The notes under the pieces: generated by a model | What the model was told of the DNA's origin: nothing | Database searches by the model: none | What the model saw: only the letters and a program-made list of their open reading frames with translations | Program-made: the position numbers and the translations under genes | Shown here: positions 50,976-57,095 of the stretch, one piece after another | Layout: each line of letters opens with the position of its first letter | How positions within the stretch are numbered: position 1 is the first letter of the stretch | Assembly: GCA_015067825.1 (NCBI GenBank) | Contig: SVLQ01000016.1 | Coordinates: forward strand, 1-57,095 | Length of the DNA: 57,095 bases | Origin: Oscillospiraceae bacterium | Lineage (GTDB): Bacteria > Bacillota > Clostridia > Oscillospirales > QAMX01 | Direction of reading: 5' to 3'

Positions 50976-52250
50976 TCAGACGATCTCGATTCCCTCGAAA
51001 GCGGCCAGTTTCGGGCCGTAATAGTTCCCGGTTGCCGTCCGTTCGGCCGACAGACGCATCGACGCCAGCGCCGCACTCAGCTTGCCGGAAATGGAGATAC
51101 CCGTCATCGGAACGGTCTCGCCGTTTTCGCAGTAGTACGCCAGGCGCACCTCGCCGCCGATGTAGTCGTTGTAGACATCGACCTGCAGGCCCGACATCGA
51201 AACACAGCGGAAATACGGCTTGCCAGCGAGTTCGGCATCGGTCAGCGTCCCCGCCGCCACGTCCATGCAGACCAAACGGCCGGTCGTTTTGCGCTCAAGG
51301 TACTGGGCAAAGCGGTGGCTGCCGCAATAATCAACGACTATGCCGTCGCGGATCACCTCGGTATCGACGAGCGTCGTGCCGTCGGCATCAAAGAGCGCCG
51401 AGGCAACGCTGCCCTCGACCATGCCGCGCATCGTCACGTTCAGTTTGTCGCCGGTCGGTTCTTTCTGCACGGTATGGCCGATGGAGAACGGGTTGGAGCC
51501 GGCATAGACGGTGGCGTAGTCGAGATCGTAGGCGATATCGCCAATGAGCTGCGCGAGCTCCGCCGCATCCAGAACGACCGTGCAGGCCGGTTTTTCCGCA
51601 GGGGCTTTGGCGTACGCGCGGTCGCGGACCTCGCGCATTTTTTGTTCGATCTCGGCCGTGACCTTAGCCGCATCAAAGCGGTTGAAGCGCTGGCATTCGT
51701 AGAGCTCGACCGATTCGCCTTCGTTCCAAGTGGGAATCGCCTCGATCATCGCGCTGTACTTCGTTTCGCGCTTGTCGATCCCGCGGCTGTTTTTGACCGT
51801 CACGACGTGGCGGTAGACAAAAATCTCCAGCGCATTGATCGAGCCGTGCGCGTACAGCTCCGCGCCGAACACGGCGTCGGCCATCGCTTTGGCCAGCGCA
51901 GCAGGCGTCATTTCGGTAAAATTGGACGCGACAACACCGTCGAGCGTCTCGTTTTCCGGGAGCGCGTACATTTGGTTTTTGATCACGCCCGCCTTTTTGA
52001 CGGCGTCGGCGATCTTCTGCGCGGCTTCGGCTTCGGTCGTTGCGGCGTAGAGCTTAAAGCTCGAATCGCCACGGAAGCCGTCGTGGTCGACGTAGACCGT
52101 TACGGTCGTTTCCGTCGTATCGGTGCTGCGCGTCGTTTCCAGCTTGTCGTGGACGAAAAACAGCTCGTAGGATTCGGTTTTATCGCTGCGGATCTTATAA
52201 TCATCGACTGCCGCGTTGGCACGCAGCAACTGTTCCAGATTCCAACTCAT
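50976..52250 (-). CDS. tldE: TldE/PmbA family subunit of the TldD/TldE peptidase
   Basis: 424 aa. Partner subunit in the TldD/TldE heterodimer, a metalloprotease that unfolds and degrades peptides, known for processing microcins and quinone/RiPP precursors. It lacks the HExxxH motif of TldD, as expected; DYCGSHRFAQYLERKTTG and LDATVYAGSNPFSIGHTV-like strands are present. The ATG overlaps the TGA of tldD (ATGA), so the start is firm. Its role here, quality control or peptide maturation, is not shown by the context. Confidence 0.9.
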   Translation of the reverse strand: MSWNLEQLLRANAAVDDYKIRSDKTESYELFFVHDKLETTRSTDTTETTVTVYVDHDGFRGDSSFKLYAATTEAEAAQKIADAVKKAGVIKNQMYALPENETLDGVVASNFTEMTPAALAKAMADAVFGAELYAHGSINALEIFVYRHVVTVKNSRGIDKRETKYSAMIEAIPTWNEGESVELYECQRFNRFDAAKVTAEIEQKMREVRDRAYAKAPAEKPACTVVLDAAELAQLIGDIAYDLDYATVYAGSNPFSIGHTVQKEPTGDKLNVTMRGMVEGSVASALFDADGTTLVDTEVIRDGIVVDYCGSHRFAQYLERKTTGRLVCMDVAAGTLTDAELAGKPYFRCVSMSGLQVDVYNDYIGGEVRLAYYCENGETVPMTGISISGKLSAALASMRLSAERTATGNYYGPKLAAFEGIEIV

Positions 52251-53650
52251 GCCAGCTTCACCTTCACTTTCAGCGCCGGGCCGCCATCGGAGACGCGCAC
52301 CCATTCTTTGTAGCCCTTGCCGCAGCCGCCGCTGCCGATGACCTTACAAGTATCGGACACCATCGAGATCGACTTCAGCAGATCGGGCACGTACCCGCTC
52401 ATCACGACCGGCGAAACGTAGTTGTCCGTCAGCTTGCCGTCGACGATCTCAATGCCGTATTCGGCGGTACACTGGATCTGCCAGTTTTTGGGGTCTTCCA
52501 TGCCGTTGTTGGTTTGGAAGAGCATATAGCCGTGCTCGACCGAGGCGATCATGTCCTCAAGCTTATCTTTGCCGGGATCAAAGAACGTGTTGGTCATGCG
52601 GGCGTAGGACTTGCGCTTATAGGATTCGCGGCGGCCGTTGCCGGTCGCTTCCGTGCCGAGGACGGAGGCAGAGGCGAGGTCGGAGATGCCGGCGACGAGG
52701 ATGCCGTCTTTGATGATCTGCGTATCGTGGGCGAGGACACCGTCGTCATCGAAGAAATACGAGGCGGTGGAGAGCGCAGAGGCCGCACCGTCGCGCATGT
52801 TGCAGATCGGCGAAGCGACGTACTGGCCGACGTAATCTTTGGCCTGGGCTCTGTCCTTCACGAACTGGTCCATCTCAACGCCGTGGCCAAACGCCTCGTG
52901 GGCGATCAGGCCGCTGATCGTCGAATCGGTGATGACGTCGTAGACGCCGGGTTCGATCGGTTTGGCGTGGACGAGCTTGCCCGCGCGGCGCGCAAGCTCC
53001 TTGGCGACGGGCGGGAAGGCTTCCATCGCCTCTTTCAGCAGGTGCGAATAGGTGCCGTCGTAGGTCTGGACCATTTTTTCGCCGTCGCGCAGAACGACCA
53101 TCGAATTCAGATTGACCCACGAATAGGTCTGGTCGAGTTCGCGGTTTTTGGTGACAAAGAGCTTCGACACCGTAAACGGCATCGCCACCACAAAGGCGTT
53201 GACGATGCGTTCGTCCTCGGCGAGGATTTGGTCGCGCATCGACGTGTTAAACGCCAGAATATCGCTGTCGGAGTAGGATCCCAGATCGCTCTCGCGGACA
53301 AACGAACGCACCATCGGTTCATCCGCAGGCAACGGTACCTTGACCGTGCGGTCGGCGAGGGCATCGTCGATGACGAGGGAGGAGCGAATCTTTTCGGCGA
53401 GTTCGGCCTTATCGCCGGAAATATCGTCGAGCGAATATTCCATAAAGGCCCCACCGTTGGAGAGCTTGATGACAAAGCCGCATTCCGAAAGGCTGCCTTC
53501 GCCGATATTGGAGCTGCGTCTGTCCACGCTGATGCGCGAGGAGGTGACGTGGCTGCCGAGAATGCTGACGTAGGAAAACGACGCGGAAAGCGCTTCAACA
53601 AGCGCTTTGCAGTCTTCGCGCCGCGACTCTAAAAATGCAGAAAAAGCCAT
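52247..53650 (-). CDS. tldD: TldD metalloprotease subunit
   Basis: 467 aa. Zinc-binding motif AHEAFGHGVE (HExxxH, ~251) and the downstream Cys/Gly-rich segments SPICNMRDGA and IGSGGCGKGY fit TldD. An apparent ORF continues about 650 residues upstream, but that part is antisense to the alpha-mannosidase gene and is discarded; AAGGG precedes the ATG at 53650 and a consensus promoter lies just before it. Forms a heterodimer with TldE encoded next. Confidence 0.92.
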   Translation of the reverse strand: MAFSAFLESRREDCKALVEALSASFSYVSILGSHVTSSRISVDRRSSNIGEGSLSECGFVIKLSNGGAFMEYSLDDISGDKAELAEKIRSSLVIDDALADRTVKVPLPADEPMVRSFVRESDLGSYSDSDILAFNTSMRDQILAEDERIVNAFVVAMPFTVSKLFVTKNRELDQTYSWVNLNSMVVLRDGEKMVQTYDGTYSHLLKEAMEAFPPVAKELARRAGKLVHAKPIEPGVYDVITDSTISGLIAHEAFGHGVEMDQFVKDRAQAKDYVGQYVASPICNMRDGAASALSTASYFFDDDGVLAHDTQIIKDGILVAGISDLASASVLGTEATGNGRRESYKRKSYARMTNTFFDPGKDKLEDMIASVEHGYMLFQTNNGMEDPKNWQIQCTAEYGIEIVDGKLTDNYVSPVVMSGYVPDLLKSISMVSDTCKVIGSGGCGKGYKEWVRVSDGGPALKVKVKLA

Positions 53651-53699
53651 AGTGTTTCCCTTCTTTTTCATGTTTGCGGCAAACTGCCGCTCTGCGGTT

Positions 53700-53728
53700 A
53701 TTATAGCATAAAATCTCACCTCCTGCAA
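53700..53728 (-). promoter_or_regulatory. Sigma-A promoter of tldD-tldE
   Basis: Minus strand: -35 TTGCAG (53723-53728), 17-bp spacer, extended -10 TGCTATAAT (-10 at 53700-53705). A small GCGGC-AAACT-GCCGC hairpin (53676-53690) lies in the leader. Confidence 0.8.
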
Positions 53729-53773
53729 GGAAAAACAGGCGGCTGAGATCGGTTTTTGCCGTCTGTTCTCGGC

Positions 53774-53802
53774 TTGCCACTTTTGCCGCAATATGGTATA
53801 AT
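53774..53802 (+). promoter_or_regulatory. Sigma-A promoter of the alpha-mannosidase gene
   Basis: -35 TTGCCA (53774-53779), 17-bp spacer, -10 TATAAT (53797-53802), divergent from the tldD promoter. Confidence 0.75.
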
Positions 53803-53839
53803 GAATACACAAAAACCGATATGAACGGAGGAACGCTCC

Positions 53840-56800
53840 TTGCAGACACGAAAAAGAGAAGTGCTCGCGCACATGATGAAGCAGATCCCGCAATACGTCG
53901 TTGCCGAATCCGTTGAGATCCGCGATTGGTTTGCAATCGCTGGCCGCCACATGGTCGACGGCAAGTTTATCACCTATTCCAAACAGCCCAACCCCGTCTC
54001 CCTCGGCGACCGTTGGGAATCGACCTACGACGAAACCGTCTGGTTTTCGGCGGAAGTTGAGATCCCGGAACGCTTTATCGGCCGCAGAATGTATCTGGAG
54101 TTTGACTTCGGCGGCGAAGCCATCGTCCGCATCAACGGCAAGATCGCCGGCGGTGTCAGCAACGATAAAGAATGGGTTTACCGCGACAAGATCTTCCTGC
54201 CCGACCCGCTCCCCGAAGACCGCATTTTGAAGGTCGAGCTGGAATCGACGATCAACTCCGGCGCGTATTACGACGCCGCCGTGGCCGTGGGCAGCGAAAG
54301 CATCACCTACACGATGTCGAAGGCGAACCTCATCTGTGTCGACGAAGCGACGATGAGCTACAATACCGACCTGCAGGTCGTTTGGGATGCGCTGGAATAC
54401 ATCACCGACCCGGCGATCTCTTCGCGCGTGTACGCCGCTGTCGACGATTCGCTCCACTGCCTCGATTTCGACTTCGATCGCGCCGCATTCTACGCCTCCG
54501 TGCCCGAAGCTACACGCGTTCTGTGGGATAAGATCGAAAAGATCAAGTACACACCGCAGGGCGAGGTCATTATGACCGGTCACAGCCACATCGACGTAGC
54601 ATGGCTCTGGACGGTGCGCGAGACCACGCGCAAATGCGCCCGCACCTTCTCCAACACCGTCGCGCTGATGGATCATTACCCCGACTTCGTCTTCGCCCAG
54701 AGCCAAGCCTACCTCTACGCCAAAACCAAAGAGGTCTATCCGGAGCTCTACGAGCAGATCAAGGAATACGTCGCCAAAGGCCAGTGGGACATTCTCGGCA
54801 ACGCGTGGGTCGAAGCCGACACCAACGTCGCCGGCGGCGAGGCGCTCGTGCGCCAGCTCCTCTATGGCCGCGAATTCTTCCTCAAGGAGTTCGGCGTTTC
54901 CTCTGATATTTACTGGCTGCCCGACTGCTTCGGCTTCAGCTATGCCCTGCCGCAGATCATCCGCCGCAGCGGTATGAAATATTTCATCACCTCGAAGCTC
55001 AATAACCAGGACACCAACCGTTTCCCGCATACGATCTTCCGTTGGAAGGGTGTCGACGGCAGCGAAGTGCTCGCTTATCTGCAGCGCACGTCCTATAACG
55101 GCGAATACGAAGGCTACAAGATTACCACGACCTGGGACGAAAACGACCAGAAAAACGTCACCGATACCGTCATGGGTATGTTCGGCTACGGCGATGGCGG
55201 CGGCGGTGCGACCTACGACATGGTCGAGCGCAGCCGACGCGTTTCCAAGATCCCGGGGCTCCCCGCCACCCGCATCGGCCACGCCTCTGAATTCTTTGAA
55301 AAATCCGCCGAGCACTACGACGAGCTGCCGGTTTGGGACGACGAAATGTACTACGAGAACCACCGCGGCACCTACACGAGCGAAGGATTCGTCAAGAAAA
55401 ACAACCGCCGCGGCGAATTTTTGCTCACGCGCGCGGAAATGGCCGCCACGATCGCCGGTCTGCCGGCCGACGATCTGCTCACCGGCCCGCTTTCGACCGC
55501 ATGGAAATTCCTGCTCATCAACCAGTTCCACGATATTCTCCCCGGCACCTCGATCTCTCAGGTCTACGACAACACGCAGCGCGAATACGCCGAAATGCAC
55601 CACCTTGGTGGCATGGTTTTAAGCAACGCGCTCGCTTCGATCGTCAGCCGCATCTCCCTCGACGAAGATGCGCTCGTCTGCTTCAACTTCCTTGCCCACC
55701 CGGTAAAGGGTGCGATCACGGTCAACCTTGAAAACGGCTTCGTCGCCAAGCTCGACGGCACTCCGCTCGTCGCCACCGAATCGACCGACGCCCCGCTCCG
55801 CTCCGTCACCTTCATCACCGACGAAGAGATCCCGCCGATGGGTTACCGCGTTTTCCGCATCGTCGACGCGCCCGCAGCCGCCGAATCGGTCGTCTGCGCG
55901 GAAGCGGGCAGACTGGAAAACGACGTTCTGCGCGTGATCTTCGACGAAAACGGCGAAATCGTTTCGATTTACGACAAAGAAGTCAAGCGTGAAACGCTCG
56001 AGGGCATCGGCAACCGCCTGACGGTCTACCAGGACAAGCCGGTCCACGAAAGCGCGTGGAACATCGAGGCCAACTACGTCAAGAAAAACTGGCCGCTCAC
56101 CAAGGCCGACAGCATTGAGATCGTCGAATCGAACGCCGTCCGCGGAACCATACGCATCACGCGCACCTTCCACGCAAGCACGGTCGTGCAGGATATCACC
56201 CTCACCGCCGGCAGCAAGCGGCTCGACTTCCACACCTACGCCGACTGGCACGACGTAGAAAAAACGCTGCGCACCTCGTTTGAAGTCGCCGTCAAGGCAC
56301 CCTACGGTACCTACGAAATCGCCCACGGCGCGATCACGCGTCCGACGCACACGAACACCAGCTACGATCTGGCCAAGTTCGAGGTCAGCGCCCACCGTTG
56401 GATCGACCTTTCCGAAGGCGGCTACGGCGTTTCGCTTCTGAACGACTGCAAATACGGCCACGATATCCACGGTTCGACGATGTCGACCACGCTGCTGCGC
56501 TCGCCCAATTGCCCCGACCAGCAGAGCGACCAGGGTGAACACGAATTCACCTACAGCTACTATCCGCACGTCGGCGTCTGGCAGGACGGCGGTACGGTGC
56601 AGGCTGCGCTCACGCTCAACCAGCCCGTGATCGGCCGTGTGGCCTGCGCCCACAGCGGCACACTTCCGACGGAAAAGTCGTTTATCTCGACGGATCTCCG
56701 TTCACTCGTGATCGATGCGTTCAAGCCCGCACAGGACGGCGACGGCTGGATCCTCAGAATGTACGAATCGGAATCCCGCAGAGGCGACGCGACCGTTACG

Positions 56801-56932
56801 ATCAACCTGCCGTTCAAGCGCGTGACCGAGTGCAACCTGATGGAAGTCGACGAGACCGAGCTCGCCGTCAACGGCAGCACCTTCACCTTTGCCGTCAAGC
56901 CCTACGAGGTCCGCACCTTCCGCATCCGCTAA
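53840..56932 (+). CDS. GH38 alpha-mannosidase
   Basis: 1030 aa. N-terminal beta domain (about 50-170), a catalytic GH38 barrel with GHSHIDVAWLW (zinc His/Asp, ~246), EADTNVAGGEALVRQLL (~330) and WLPDCFGFS (nucleophile Asp ~358), a helical bundle and long C-terminal beta-sandwich domains. No signal peptide, so cytoplasmic, acting on imported mannosides or N-glycan fragments. The best start is TTG at 53840 with GGAGG eight bases upstream; the nearest ATG (53873) has no ribosome site. Divergently oriented from tldD-tldE; the next sequence is mobile DNA. Confidence 0.94.
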   Translation: MQTRKREVLAHMMKQIPQYVVAESVEIRDWFAIAGRHMVDGKFITYSKQPNPVSLGDRWESTYDETVWFSAEVEIPERFIGRRMYLEFDFGGEAIVRINGKIAGGVSNDKEWVYRDKIFLPDPLPEDRILKVELESTINSGAYYDAAVAVGSESITYTMSKANLICVDEATMSYNTDLQVVWDALEYITDPAISSRVYAAVDDSLHCLDFDFDRAAFYASVPEATRVLWDKIEKIKYTPQGEVIMTGHSHIDVAWLWTVRETTRKCARTFSNTVALMDHYPDFVFAQSQAYLYAKTKEVYPELYEQIKEYVAKGQWDILGNAWVEADTNVAGGEALVRQLLYGREFFLKEFGVSSDIYWLPDCFGFSYALPQIIRRSGMKYFITSKLNNQDTNRFPHTIFRWKGVDGSEVLAYLQRTSYNGEYEGYKITTTWDENDQKNVTDTVMGMFGYGDGGGGATYDMVERSRRVSKIPGLPATRIGHASEFFEKSAEHYDELPVWDDEMYYENHRGTYTSEGFVKKNNRRGEFLLTRAEMAATIAGLPADDLLTGPLSTAWKFLLINQFHDILPGTSISQVYDNTQREYAEMHHLGGMVLSNALASIVSRISLDEDALVCFNFLAHPVKGAITVNLENGFVAKLDGTPLVATESTDAPLRSVTFITDEEIPPMGYRVFRIVDAPAAAESVVCAEAGRLENDVLRVIFDENGEIVSIYDKEVKRETLEGIGNRLTVYQDKPVHESAWNIEANYVKKNWPLTKADSIEIVESNAVRGTIRITRTFHASTVVQDITLTAGSKRLDFHTYADWHDVEKTLRTSFEVAVKAPYGTYEIAHGAITRPTHTNTSYDLAKFEVSAHRWIDLSEGGYGVSLLNDCKYGHDIHGSTMSTTLLRSPNCPDQQSDQGEHEFTYSYYPHVGVWQDGGTVQAALTLNQPVIGRVACAHSGTLPTEKSFISTDLRSLVIDAFKPAQDGDGWILRMYESESRRGDATVTINLPFKRVTECNLMEVDETELAVNGSTFTFAVKPYEVRTFRIR

Positions 56933-56952
56933 AAAATCTCAAAAAAAGATCG

Positions 56953-57020
56953 GGATACTCTCGTATCCTGAAGTGGTATAGTGATGGTAGACACAAAAAA
57001 AGTGTCTACCATCACTTTTT
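56953..57020 (+). terminator. Hairpins after the mannosidase gene; second one may be an IS-end structure
   Basis: First hairpin GGATAC-TCTC-GTATCC (56953-56968). Second, a perfect 14-bp stem GTGATGGTAGACAC/GTGTCTACCATCAC (56981-56994 with 57002-57015), A7 loop, followed by TTTTT: a strong terminator. Given the transposase start just downstream, the same inverted repeat may protect the element from read-through transcription. Confidence 0.75.
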
Positions 57021-57095
57021 ATGTTAGAATAAAAGAAAGGAGATGAAAGAAATGGGAAGACCTAAGGGAGGAAGAAATGTCAACCATAGTAAAGA
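56975..57095 (+). mobile_element. Probable left end of an insertion sequence
   Basis: Sharp drop in GC content after the mannosidase gene, a strong inverted repeat and a transposase-like reading frame. The true terminal repeat and the right end lie outside what can be judged here. Confidence 0.4.
57052..57095 (+). CDS. Start of a probable IS3-family transposase (OrfA-like), truncated by window edge
   Basis: Only 14 full codons are visible: MGRPKGGRNVNHSK. An MGRPKGG-type start followed by a basic stretch is common in OrfA of IS3-family elements, whose N-terminus is a helix-turn-helix. AAAGGAG lies nine bases upstream. The preceding AT-rich segment with the 14-bp inverted repeat is probably the left end of the element. 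The assignment rests on a very short sequence. Confidence 0.45.
   Translation, partial: MGRPKGGRNVNHSK

Noticed and set aside
53651..55603. 650-residue N-terminal extension of tldD
   Set aside because: It is antisense to the GH38 gene; a promoter and a ribosome site for tldD lie between.
1..57095. CRISPR arrays, tRNA or rRNA genes
   Set aside because: No regularly spaced direct repeats, no cloverleaf-like sequences with T-loop motif, and no rRNA signatures were seen in the intergenic regions.

Overview
The window looks like a chromosomal segment of a spore-forming, strictly anaerobic member of the Clostridia, plausibly the Oscillospiraceae/Ruminococcaceae side. Evidence for this is the presence of spoIIE, spoIIR and whiA, an oxygen-sensitive class III ribonucleotide reductase, high GC content with strong third-position GC, Firmicutes-type Shine-Dalgarno sequences and sigma-A promoters, and a Clostridia-type dispersed palindromic repeat. 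No rRNA, tRNA or CRISPR array was seen. The assignment to a family is inference.

Layout. 1-1088: the 3' end of an AT-rich gene (regulator-like), its terminator, a palindromic repeat element and hairpin-rich spacer. 1089-10561 (minus strand): a probable long operon yggS - RNHCP gene - PBP1A - murB - whiA - dnaE, fed by a good sigma-A promoter. 10671-12164 (plus): a URO-D-family protein and a small Cys-motif protein. 12227-18255 (minus): the most unusual locus, two exporter-type ABC half-transporters with zinc-ribbon N-terminal extensions flanking a DUF1854 protein, followed by a possible papain-like protein, and preceded by a perfect promoter, a 29-codon leader ORF and two intrinsic terminators. 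18342-26523 (minus): a lipoprotein, then sugar-acid and pentose genes (gnd, KDG-kinase-like, SDR/fructuronate-reductase-like, ribulokinase-like, fucI). 26567-32386 (minus): an esterase, a TraB/GumN lipoprotein, spoIIR with a candidate sigma-F promoter, a MATE transporter and an LTA-synthase-like protein. 32403-32951 (minus): a deoxyinosine-glycosylase-like gene.

33014-37275 (plus): nrdG - nrdD - trxB behind two NrdR-type boxes spaced 32 bp apart. NrdD carries a C-terminal CPNC redoxin domain, so the operon appears to encode its own NADPH-to-RNR electron path. 37285-39424 (minus): a membrane-anchored zinc-ribbon repeat protein and a PH-domain protein. 39488-43424 (plus): a class I lysyl-tRNA synthetase fused to a C-terminal tRNA-binding domain, a GNAT acetyltransferase and an SGNH hydrolase. 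43491-53728 (minus): DUF4886, a nuclease-fold-like protein, spoIIE, rlmH, a DUF975 membrane protein, a VanW/G5 protein and tldE/tldD. 53774-57095 (plus): a GH38 alpha-mannosidase starting at TTG, then the left part of a probable IS element cut by the window end.

The best candidate for an undescribed system is the ABC-DUF1854-ABC cassette with its leader-peptide/terminator region, which resembles ribosome-mediated attenuation of drug-exporter operons. The redoxin-fused NrdD and the LysRS1 fusion are next.
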